DNA from: Flaveria trinervia
Taxonomy: Eukaryota; Streptophyta; Magnoliopsida; Asterales; Asteraceae
Length of the DNA: 64,000 nt
Assembly (NCBI GenBank): GCA_025506515.1
Contig: CM046452.1
Span: 39,713,518 to 39,777,517, forward strand
Direction: 5' to 3'
The notes beneath the pieces are model-generated. The model had not been told where the DNA came from. It worked only from the letters and a program-made list of their open reading frames with translations, and did no database searches. Numbering within the stretch: position 1 is the stretch's first letter; every line of letters begins with the position of its first letter. Positions 32,282 through 42,125 of the stretch are shown here, piece after piece. Both the position numbers and the translations under genes were made by a program.

Positions 32282-32585
32282 CCTTAAACTATAGCTTTGT
32301 AGTATTTGCTTTAGTTAGAGGATTCCAGCTGGTATCAAAGTATATCCGGTTGTAGGTAGTATTATATATAGTCTCTCATTGTAACTCATAAACACATGCT
32401 TGTAAGAGTCTTGTAATATTTGAGTTGAGAAGCAATATTTGCAAGTACCTTGAAAATTACTTTTTGTGTTTTATTATTACTTATTATATTGTTATCAACT
32501 CTTAAAGACTTTGCTTTCATCGAGAGTGTTGTTTAAGTGAGTTTGAGAGAAAATTAAGTGTTTAGTGACACAAACCGATCCTGCA

Positions 32586-33175
32586 GATAGTCATTGAATG
32601 TTATAAGCTTCGGCGGTTTATTGTGATTTCCTATCTCATTCTCCAGAAGCAGAAGGTTCTGGATGCGTGAGTCCTTCTCGGCAGTAAATGAAGAAAACTG
32701 ATTTTCCATTCGTATAGACTTTGTTCTTTGAGAACAGGATAACTTTAATCATGCGTATGGACAATGTGTATGGATCACTCATGCGATTGAAGAGTGAAAA
32801 TGAATTCAATCATGTGATTGGATTCAGCCTTGCGTATGAACAAGGCGAATGGACTCAAAAGATTGAAGTTGTTCAGTCGTGCGAATGAAGGATACGACTG
32901 AGTTCAGTCATGCAGATGGAGTGTGTGAATGAGTTCAGTCATACGAATGAGCTATTCATGCGACTGAAGGCTGCTGTGTTTGGAAAAATTGAATTTTTGG
33001 CACTTAGACACGAATTACGATTTACCCAGAAACCCTAATCTGCCGTATGACAAAAAGCTTCAACTTTAATGCTTGGAAACGTCGAAAAACACCTGTGGAC
33101 TAAAAAAGATGACTCTTTTGAGTTAAAACATGAGTTTTCACACAATTCTAATTAAATCAAACGCAAAATCAAGAG
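32586..33175 (-). other. E6 leader with CAGTCG-type motifs, no gene
   Basis: No supported ORF. Between about 32750 and 32970 there are decayed copies of the family II dyad (CAGTCGTGCGAATG, CAGTCATACGAATG, TCATGCGACTGAAG). Placement in the leader depends on 33176-33192 being the PBS. Confidence 0.5.
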
Positions 33176-33192
33176 CCAAAGCTCTGATGCCC
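33176..33192 (-). other. E6 PBS
   Basis: On the minus strand GGGCATCAGAGCTTTGG lies 2 bp after the LTR end, a one-base variant of the usual TGGTATCAGAGC start. Confidence 0.65.
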
Positions 33193-33194
33193 CT

Positions 33195-33582
33195 TGTCAG
33201 GACCGTGTAGGTACGGAATACTTACAGATTCTACGTTTATACCGAATCAAATAGTGCGGAATCCTATTTAATTGACGATCCAATCAATGAGAACGACTAC
33301 CCATTCGATATATGATTGAAACTAAACGTTATGAACGAATAGAAACCGATTAGGAACGATCTATGAACTTAGACAGGCTTCCTTGGACGTTCTGGACGAC
33401 TATGGTTGGTGAGAATATCAAGTGTTTTGAATTCTTCAGTGTTTCCATGAATTATGTGGTATTTATAGGTTAGGGTTTCCATTCGTACGACTAAACCATA
33501 GCATGGTTCAGTCGTGCGACTGAGTCATTCGATTGAGTCATACGCACAACTGAAGTTTCATTCGTGCGACTGAGTCAATCTT
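33195..33582 (-). repeat. E6 5' LTR, distal part (left of E7)
   Basis: On the minus strand it ends CACGGTCCTGACA. It contains the family II TATA box CCTATAAATACC (plus 33461-33470) and dyads such as CAGTCGTGCGACTG at about 33509-33523. It continues at 46070 after removal of E7. Confidence 0.85.
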
Positions 33583-34497
33583 TGACAGGATCAGTGATCA
33601 CAAGTTTGATGTATTAGGATTTAAAGCAGCGGAATACAAACAGGAATTAGACAGATTGTAGCAAGCAATCGATACTTGTATGCATTAAGAGCGCATACGG
33701 TTATAGGGAGAGAATATATATTTCTGATTTCAAGGAAATGTTTATAGATGTAGAATATTTCCAATCAAATCATTCATTCATTCCATTCATTCATTCATCG
33801 CATATTACAATAGGTTGTCACTCCTTATATAGAGTGCAACAATCATTGCTGTTATAAAGGAAAGTGACAACTGGCAGATCTAATACAAAAATAACTAACT
33901 CTTAACAAACTACTGAAATGTTCACAACTACAGAGAACATATCAGAGTGTTAAGTATAAAATATAAAACTACTGAAACTACAACGACTGAAGAACAAGCT
34001 CTTCAGTCGTTTTACAAAACTACTGAAACATAAAAATATAAAACTACTAATATCACAACTACTGAAGAAGTACTCTTCAGCAGTGTTGACAAACTACTGA
34101 GGCTTCAGTACTTGATCTTCAGACTTTGACCTTCAGGGTTTCATCAGCTGATGACTTCAGTGGATATCATCAGCTGATGTCTTCAGTCTTTGTCTTCAGA
34201 CTTTGTACATCAGTTGTTGATCTTCAGTACTTGTAAACTCTTCAGCTGTTGTACTTCAGTACTTTGGTCTTTCAGCTTCAGCACTTGTGTTCTTCAGCTG
34301 TTGTACTTCAGTACGTTAGTTCTTCAGCTGTTGAGGTCTTCAGTTGATCTCGGTGTTGAAGTCTTCAGCATTGATCTCCGGCTGTGAAGTCTTCAGCACT
34401 TTGTCAAACTACTGATGAGGCTTTCAGCAGTTGTTGTGATACCATGTGGGACTAAGAGGTTTTCTGATCTTGGCTCATTGGTTCTTTTGGTCCAACA
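33583..34497 (-). repeat. E7 3' LTR (915 bp)
   Basis: TG...CA ends. It aligns along its length with the right LTR (45180-46069) apart from small indels, for example in the motif array near 34330-34390. The TATA box CTATATAAGG is at plus 33823-33832. A perfect hairpin with 12-bp arms lies at 33982-34011. Confidence 0.92.
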
Positions 34498-34509
34498 AAC
34501 TCCCCCTAA
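34498..34509 (-). other. E7 PPT
   Basis: On the minus strand TTTAGGGGGAGT adjoins TGTTGG. Confidence 0.8.
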
Positions 34510-34579
34510 ACCAATGCAGCCAAAACCTCTAACTTATTTATTATCCACTTATTGATGGCAAAATGTTGGTCTTTTTCCT

Positions 34580-37500
34580 TCTTGATCAGTAGAGAAGATG
34601 ACCCATGTAAGCTTCAGCCTGGGAAGAAATCTCAAGTATTTGTTTGGCAGAGTATGAATGGGAACTCTGTTTTGGGGAACTGGACACAGAGTTGTTATCC
34701 CATTCATGAGATTTACTTCCCCATAATGAGTCTGTATGACTCACGAACATAGGCCTCAAGGAGAACAACTTGTTCCTCCTGAGAGAGTTCTTCTACTCCT
34801 CCTTTGAAGAAGAACTCTGGACCATAGTACTCTGATAAGTACTTCATGGTCCTGCCATTTTTCAGCTCCACCGTAGTTACCTCCCTATATACAAATTCAT
34901 CAGGATGGTTGCCTTCAAGGAGTAACTGGAGTTCATTCTTCTGGATGTCTTCAAGCTTCTTATATAGCAACCCCTTCTTTATCATCTTGTTTTCTAGTAA
35001 AGCTTGAGGGGTCTTCTTTGCTTGGTGAGCTTTCTTGAATTCATCAATGATTTCCCAAGGTGAGACTACAACGGCCAACATGATGGTAGACTCTATTGTT
35101 TTTCGTACCTGGCCGTTGTATCTGTGTGGGATAGTTCTTTTATGGATTCTAGAACTCACCCTGGGGTCTGGCCATACTCTCACTCTCTCCTTCTGATACT
35201 GAAAGGTGTGCCTGAGAGTGTACAGCCTTTGAGCATGCCCTTTCATGGCTTGAATAGATGATGACTGAGGAAATTCCTTGTCAACCATCTTCAACAGTTG
35301 CTCATCGTGCTGTTTCTGCTGTTCTTCTTCTTCTATCTTGACTCTGACCATTTCCTTGAGAGTCAGATGTGATCATGGGTTGACTTCGGGGTTTTGGTAG
35401 CTTCAGAACAGCAGAGAGTGGCAGACTATCATCTTCATCCTCCTCTTCTTCTTCTTCTTCATCCTCAGCACCGTCTCCTCCTTCTGGGTACATCACTGGA
35501 TGATGGTTGTGTTGGTGAAGGAATTGGTGTTGGTGAAGGAATGGTTTTGAAGAATGAGGATGTTTGGATTTTGGCTTAGAGATTGGTTGGGAGATTTGAG
35601 AGATAGGATCTGTTTGAGTGGGTGGAAGGGAAGGTTGATCCAGCATCTTTGTAGTTAGTTTCGCCTTTGTGAGTTTAGCCATCTCTAACCTTTTACCAGC
35701 CCCAGCCTCATCAAGGGCTTCCACAATAATCCCTTTGTTGAATTGCTCAGACAGACAGATTCTGGTGGCTATAGCCAGAATGTTGTCCTGGGTCCATGCG
35801 CGAATCTCCACTAACGATCTTCCTAATATTTTGCAATGAAGCGGATCATTATTTCCATCTCTCTTTCTCACTCAGAGCATCATACCCTGCCCATCGGGTT
35901 TGTATCTCTTGCACTTCCAACCTTCTGATCTCACTATCCAGTGTGGCTGTGTCAAACCCCTGCCTGAAGAGTTCACTTATTTTATCCATGGATCGGCTGT
36001 GTGTAGTGTCAGCTTCGCACCCAGCTCCTCCAAGGATTTGTCTTCAGCAGTGTGATCATCAGCACTTCTCTTTCGCTTGTAGTGAGCAGAGGTTTTTTTT
36101 CTTTCTCCTCCTCTTGGGCTTGCTTCTCTTCTCTTCTTCTCTCCTGTTCTTTTCCTCTTCTTTTCTTTCACTGCAGTACTCTCCCCCTTTTTGGTTGCAT
36201 TGGAGGAAGGGTTTGTACCACAGAAAGAGTCTTTTGGACAGCAGCATCAACCAAGGGCTGTAAAGTTGAGGAAAGCCTCTCATCAATGGCTTTAGTCACA
36301 ATATCAGTGATTATGGGTGTCATGAGAGGGAGGGAATTTGAAGTGCAGCACCTATTTGCTTAGGAGGGTTCTGCTTGAGAAGTAGGCCTGAAGCAGAGGC
36401 AGGTGTTGAGTTTGGAGTGGCTCAGTGTTTGGGGAACCTTCAAGTGAAGGTGCCATCTGTGGGTGGGTTGAGGCAGATGGTCTTTCTCCTCCTGTGAGAG
36501 TTGGTCAAGTAGGTTTTGCAGCCTACTGACTTTCTCTTCAAGGATTGTGTTCTGGGCAAGAACATCGTAGAAGAAGCCCAGGTCATTATCAGCCGAAGCT
36601 GAATCATCTGACCTTCTGCTTAGAGCAGGATTTACATGCACTGGGTGTAGACCAGTTGGTGCATGTGCCCCTTGTGCTTGGTACTGGGGACTTCCAGCCT
36701 CAGGACAGTGTCCATCATCAGCTGTTGCCTCTAGTGAGGTCTTAGCAATATTACCAGCCTCATTCTGATCATGTGCTGAGTCAGAGGAGGTGGCAGCCTC
36801 ACTAGATATTCTAAGCTCCTTGTCTACACCAGGAGAGAAGTTGTAAACCCCTGTGCTGTGGGTTCTCAAGTGCACTGTGTTCCTCCCCCTCAATTGTAGA
36901 GGTATTGCCAGTAGTAAGTGGTTTCTGGGGGGGGTGAGGAGTGCAGTTGAGTCAGCACTTGTGCAACTATTAAAGTTGGCTGCTGTGAGGGCTTGTTTGG
37001 GGTGAAGGATAGAAGCAGTGTGCACCTGGGGAGGTTGGTGCTCTTCAATGGCAATCGCCTCAAGTGAGGAAGATCCCAGATATGGAGGTACCCCTTGTGT
37101 GGTTGCTGCAGGCTCCTGTTGAGAGGAAGCCTGAGCGACTATAGCTGGAAGAGTCATTGTAGCCACTAGGGGGTTTGGACTAGTGGATATACCTGCATTT
37201 GTGTGCAGGGGCATCCTCAGGGGACTCAATTCCCTGAGTAGCCGTTTTGGGTTTCTTTTTGGTGGGTTTGGTGGGGACTTTGGATTGGAGGTGGTGGCTG
37301 TGGGTTCCAGCTGCGTGGGTTTTCGCAGCTTGGCAGCCATTTTGAGTGTCCGGTCAGAGTTGTGCCGGGAGTATACTTCCGGCAGAACAGCCGTAGCAGG
37401 GACTCCCAAGCCAACAAGTCCCTCAGCATTAAGCTGGTTTGTAATGATGCCATTATGAACCGTGGATATAGTATCCAACGGTTGGCAGTTAGTTTTTGAG

Positions 37501-38046
37501 CCATATCCTTGAGCTCTAAAAATATTATTTCTGAAAAATTTAGTGGTTGTTGCTCAAGAATAAAATACATTACCTGCTGCCATTTTGTCGACATTTGATC
37601 CCAAGACGACGTCTTAGGGGCCAAACATAATTCACCATGTGAAAAATCAGGCGCTCAGCGTCATTAAAGTATTTCTTCATGATAGTGGAAGCACTGAGAT
37701 CGCCTTGATATCCATGTTGAGCAAAGGATAGATCTATGGTGCCCTTCGAATATCCAGCAGAACTAGCATCATTCAGTTGAAGAATTTGGCTGATTATTCA
37801 GGAGTGGACTACTTCTTTGTGGTTTGCGACCGACTGGAGGATAGTGTGTTGTTCTCCCTAGTGGTAACAGTAACATTCATCCAAATTGTTGAAGGGATTC
37901 GGCATGTAGTATGGGATTCAGAAGAAATGCCGTATGGTATTGGGACTGAACCATAAGATCGATAGCAGTATCGAACTTAGTCCAGATGGCGATTTAGTGA
38001 GGTAGGCAACACAGTTGTGTCGCGGTTTAATTTGCATGAACGCCAT
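34580..38046 (-). pseudogene. E7 aORF (extra ORF), broken
   Basis: The start ATG at 38046 (minus) gives MAFMQIKPRHNCVAYLTKSP. Frame breaks follow in the N-terminal block. Then: APKTSSWDQMSTKWQQ near 37620-37570, the LYPRFI motif near 37450, a P/S/T-rich stretch and a coiled coil (NTILEEKVSRLQNLLDQLSQ) near 36550-36490. The KKGE / PPT-like run is at 36181-36192. Further on are basic clusters KEKKRKR and KRKR near 36170-36060, an alpha-helical block, an acidic tract (EDEEEEEEEDEDD) near 35465-35430, LRHTFQYQKERVRVW near 35215-35170, and a C-terminal region to about 34713-34586. Frame breaks near 37640, 37230, 36360, 35977, 35871 and 35330. No signal peptide or membrane helix. Confidence 0.78.
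36181..36192 (-). other. PPT-like run inside E7 aORF
   Basis: On the minus strand AAAAAGGGGGAG encodes KKGE at the position equivalent to 489-500 in E1 and 14198-14209 in E3. Confidence 0.4.
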
Positions 38047-38117
38047 GGAGAAAGGGAAGTTTTGGAGAGGAACGTTAGGTTTGAAGAAGATGAAGCATTG
38101 AGAGCTTAGGTTAGGGA

Positions 38118-38126
38118 TATTTATAG
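38118..38126 (-). promoter_or_regulatory. TATA box of the E7 aORF
   Basis: On the minus strand CTATAAATA within CCCTATAAATATCCC lies 72 bp upstream of the aORF ATG. It follows directly after the motif array. The same nonamer CTATAAATA is the TATA box of the E9 LTR. Confidence 0.65.
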
Positions 38127-38139
38127 GGTACGGGTAAGA

Positions 38140-38803
38140 AAACGATTAAAGGATGTGTTGTTAGTCATCAGTAGTTTTAAACGACCGTTGACATGGTATT
38201 ATCCTTTCAGACGTTGAAACAGCTGAAGTCGTGGTGTTAGGCATCAGTAGTTTAGAAAACTACTGAAGACCGTGGTTTTGACTTCAGATGATTGAAACAA
38301 CTGAGGACTTGGTGTTCGTCATCAGTAGTTATGAAACTACTGAACAGTGGTTTTGTCATCAGCTGTTGTAAACAACTGAAGACTTGGTATTAGTCATCAG
38401 TAGTTATAAAACTACTGAAGACGTGGTTTTGCTTCAGTTGTTTAGAATGAAACAGCAGTTGTACAAACGACTGAAGAGAAAGTTCTCTTAGATGTTTCGT
38501 CAATTCTTAGCTTTTCAGCTGTTTCATACTGTCCTCAACACATTCATCAGTCTTTTTAGCTGATTTCATTGTTTCATAGGACATCAGTACTTATCTGTTT
38601 TTACTATTGTAGTAGTTGTAACTGCATCAGTAGTTGTAACTACATCCGTAGTTTAGAACAGATGAAGTACTTCAGTACTTATGAGACATTTAGCCTTCAG
38701 TAGTTATAAAACTACTGAGGGTAAGAGAGCTCATCAATACTTATATGTGACATAGGTACTAATGATCATCAGTACTTATTACTAAGATCATCAGTAGTTG
38801 TCA
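38140..38803 (-). promoter_or_regulatory. E7 spacer array before aORF
   Basis: No ORF. Repeated dyads read on the plus strand as CATCAGTAGTT-N4-AACTACTGAAGAC (near 38246-38290, 38329-38345, 38396-38421 and 38697-38717). Variants with paired changes occur, such as CAGCTGTTGTAAACAACTG near 38360. These are the CTTCAGTNGTT motifs of the family I LTRs. Confidence 0.75.
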
Positions 38804-39270
38804 CTTATTCTAGCTGCAGCATACCAAGCCTAACACCAGTTTTGGAAAGTTGAACTATCCAAAGGCTTAGTAAAAATGTCTGCAAGCTCATCAGCACTAG
38901 GCACAAACTTAGGATCAATCAGACCTTTTTCAAAACAATCCCTTATAAAATGATGTCTGATCTCTATATGTTTGGTCCTAGAGTGGTGGACTGGATTTTT
39001 GACAATGCAAAGAGCTGAAGCACTATCCATTAACAATGGAGTCTTAGTCTCTGAAATGCCATAATCCAGAAGTTGGTTTTGAAGCCAGAGTACCTGAGAT
39101 GTACAACTTGCAGCAGCAATGTACTCTGCTTCAGCAGTTGATGTAGCAACTGAGGTCTGTTTCTTGCTCCGCCAAGAAATCAAGCAGTTGCCTAGGAATT
39201 GACATCCACCAGAAGTTGATTTCCTGGTCAACTTACACCCTGCATAGTCACTGTCAGAAAAAGCAACTAA
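38804..39270 (-). pseudogene. E7 pol: RNase H
   Basis: LVAFSDSDYAGCKLTRKSTSGG, STAEAEYIAAASCTSQVLW and MDSASALCIVKNPVHHS carry the catalytic residues. The open part 38830-39231 is intact, and the last residues are shifted by one base near 38830. Confidence 0.83.
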
Positions 39271-40456
39271 TTTACCAGAATGTCTAGTAGAATACCATAA
39301 ACCTAGAGAGGAGTGCCTTGCAGATATCTAAAGATCCTCTTGACTGCAATCAGATGAGACTCTTTAGGTGCAGCCTGAAATCTAGCACAAACACATGTAG
39401 CAAACATAATATCTGGTCTAGAAGCTGTTAAATACATCAAGGACCCAATCATACATCTGTAAAGTGTTTCATCAACCACTTACCTTTCTGATCTGTATCC
39501 AGTTGTGTGGTGTTGCACATGGGGGTAGAACAGGACTTACAGTTTTGTAAATCAAACTTTTGCAAAAGATCTTTTGTATATTTGGACTGATGAATGAAAA
39601 TTCCATCAGCCTTTTGTTTGATTTGCAACCCTAGATGAACTGTAATTCTCCCATGGCACTCATTTCAAACTTCTGTTGCATCAACTTTGTAAAGGCATCA
39701 CACAACTTTGGATCAGAGGATGCAAAAATGATATCATCTACATAAATTTGAACAAGTAGATTATGCTGCCCAGCTTTCTAATGAATAAAGTCTTATCTAT
39801 GGAGCCTCTAGTGAATTGATTGTTTTCCAGAAGAAGTTTGATAATGTCTCATACCAGGCTCTGGGAGCTTGTTTTAACCCATAAAGAGCCTTATCAAGCT
39901 TATACACCCAATTAGGATGTTATTGTCCTCAAAGCCTGGAGGTTGACATACATAATCTTCTTTAATTTTTCCATACAAAAATGCACTTTTGACATCCATT
40001 TGAAAACTTTAAGGTTTTGATAAGCAGCATAAGCTAAAAACAATCGAATTGCTTCCAGTCTGGCTACAGGGGCAAAGGTTTCATCATAATCAATACCTTC
40101 TTCTTGTGCAAACCCCTGAACAACCAGTCTGGCCTTGTTCTTAACAATAAGCCATTTTCATCAGTTTTGTTCCTAAACCCCCATTTAGTGCCTATTGCAC
40201 ACTTACCTGGAGGTAGAGGAACCAGTTCCCACACTTGCTGTTTCTTGAACTGAAGAAGCTCAAGCTGCATGGCATCAACCCATCCATTGTCCTTTAAAGC
40301 AATGTGATAATTCTTTGGCTCTTGCTGACTGATGAAGAGAGCATAGAAGCAGAAATTTGACAATTGACTTCTTGTTGATACTCCAGCAGTGACATCGCCA
40401 ATGATTTGAGACATAGGTGATTCTTCAGATCTTGATACACAATGAGATCTGTGCAA
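39271..40456 (-). pseudogene. E7 pol: reverse transcriptase, broken
   Basis: The N-terminal region (VWELVPLPPGKCAIGTKWGF) opens at about 40290. A frameshift precedes the LPL end near 40064, followed by several broken segments including FLYGKIKEDYVCQPPGFED near 39970-39900 and LDKALYGLKQAPRAWYE. YVDD is at plus 39733-39744. IGSLMYLTASRPDIMFATC lies near 39460-39400. The short gap missing from E3 is present here. Confidence 0.8.
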
Positions 40457-40591
40457 GTGTTTGTAGCAGGCTCAGCAGCAACAGATGGTGATGGTGATTA
40501 TTTCCTTGAAACCAATCAGTGGATGGTAATTCAAAGGAAGTTGAATTCGAAGAGATCTCGTCAGCATTTGTTGTGGATGGTGCTACTGGAG

Positions 40592-41901
40592 CTACAGGAA
40601 CATCAGGTCAAGCTGAGTCAGGCAGCTGATCACTAAATCTGAAGAGGTGAGTACTGCAATCATCATCATCATCAGCATACCACCAGGTGGTGAACTGTTG
40701 ACAGGCAACAGCAGGAGTTTGATAAGGAACATATTGCAGTATGTCCAAATCAAATAACTCCACAGGGCTTTGTGGAATCTTGTCCTTTGGAGATTCATTG
40801 AACTTAACATGTAGAGTTTCTTCAACCATGTTTGTTCTGCAGTTGAAGACTCTGTATGCTTTGCAAGTAGATGAATAACCAACAAAGTACCCTGCATCCA
40901 CCTTAGGATCAAATTATGGAGTTGATCCTTTGTGTTGAGAATAAAACAGGGACACCCAAATGCTTTGAAAAATGAAATCAGAGGAGCCAAATGATGGAGG
41001 ACTTCATATGGAGTCTTCATCAACCTCTGATTTACTAAAACTCTATTTTGCACATAGCAAGCTGTGTTGACAGCTTCAGCCCAAAAGGTCAGTGGCAAAC
41101 TGAGTCAGCCCGCATGGACCTTGCAGCTTCAATGAGGGTCCTGTTCTTTCTCTCTCACTACTCCGTTTGTTCGGGAGTCCTTGGAATGCTGAACTGCCTT
41201 TTGATTCCCTTTGAAAGAGAAGTCATCAAGTGTATGATTTCTGAACTCAGTTCCATTGTCACTCCTAATACACTTGACTGGAAGGAATACTGCTTCTCAA
41301 TATACAGCACAAAGTGAATAATCTTCTGAGCAGCCTCATCCTTTGAATGTAGAAAGAAAGTCCATACAAATCTGGAGTAATCATCCACAATTACCAGACA
41401 GTATTTCTTCTTTGCCATGCTCATTACTCTCACAGGACCAAATAGATCCATATGCAGTAATTGCAAGCAGGCAGTGGACTTAGGCACTTCAATAGGAGGG
41501 AATGAGACTTTGTGCTGTTTTCCTTTTAAACACGCAGTGCAGGTTTCATCACAGTGGAACTCCTTTATTGGTAAGCCTCTGACTAAACTATTATGGGTAA
41601 GCTGATTCATGTTTTTGAGATTAACATGACCCAGCCTCCTGTGCCACAGTTTAGATTCTTGAGAAGAGGCTTTGGAAAATAGGCAAGGATTGCCTTTGAG
41701 ATCTATCTTCTTAGAAAGATCTAAGGCATACACTCTTCCTTCCCTGTTGGCTGTCAGGAGAGTGTGATCATCCAACACCTTGTCAATCAAGTGCAGAACT
41801 TTGGATGACAGAATCCTACAGTTTTGACTGGTGAAAAGGGTAACATGGCCTTTATCACACATTTGACTGACACTCAAGAGATTGTACTTGAGATTTTCCA
41901 C
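40592..41901 (-). pseudogene. E7 pol: GAG-pre-integrase and integrase
   Basis: LWHRRLGHVNLKNMNQ and CTACLKGKQH form the zinc domain, followed by LLHMDLFGPVRVMSMA with the first catalytic Asp. A frameshift near 41270 disrupts the SDNGTEF region. A 1-bp loss at PEQTE (41158) disrupts the Glu block. The later half (40592-41098) continues with FWAEAVNTACYVQNR and FGCPCFILNTKDQLH. Confidence 0.82.
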
Positions 41902-41905
41902 ATGA

Positions 41906-42103
41906 TTACATCATCAAATTTGATTTCTCCATTGGAGACAAAGCCTTACCGATGATGTAACCCCTAGCATCATTGCCAAAAGAGACAAATCCCTTCTTTC
42001 CTTGAGAGTAGTCATGAAGAAGAGAGTTGTTCCCAGTCATGTGCATAGATCCCCCACTGTCTACATACCAGATGCTACTTTGGCATGTTGAAGAACCCTG
42101 CAA
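41906..42103 (-). pseudogene. E7 pol: aspartic protease segment
   Basis: SIWYVDSGGSMHMTGNNSLL has the catalytic DSG. The frame opens at the gag/pol junction and shifts after ALSPMEKSN into the integrase frame. Confidence 0.78.
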
Positions 42104-42125
42104 AAAAACAATTAGTTAGTTTTAG
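42097..42125 (-). promoter_or_regulatory. E7 gag/pol junction with 3' splice-site-like signal
   Basis: On the minus strand the gag stop lies in ACTAACTAATTG, followed by a T-run and TTTGCAG just before the protease frame. The layout parallels E3. Confidence 0.45.

Larger units (their letters stand above)
23974..32585 (+). mobile_element. E5: SIRE-like copia element (family III), integrase to 3' LTR
   Basis: Begins inside the GAG-pre-integrase region, where E4 interrupts it. It contains IN, RT, RNase H, array spacer, aORF, PPT and 3' LTR. LTR, gag and protease of its 5' end are not in the window. The 3' LTR end meets E6 leader sequence. Confidence 0.8.
31729..32585 (+). repeat. E5 3' LTR (857 bp)
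   Basis: Starts TGTGGATCAAG. The proposed end CCGATCCTGCA resembles the GATCCTAACA ends of family I. The U3 has CTTCCGAAG at 31801-31809, 31909-31917 and 32002-32010 plus many one-off copies. A hairpin lies at 32254-32281 and a TATA box ATTATATATA at 32361-32370. No second LTR is present to confirm the right border. Confidence 0.72.

Noticed and set aside
33176..33192. tRNA genes at the primer-binding sites
   Set aside because: Only 12-17 bases match the tRNA 3' end; no cloverleaf surrounds any of them.
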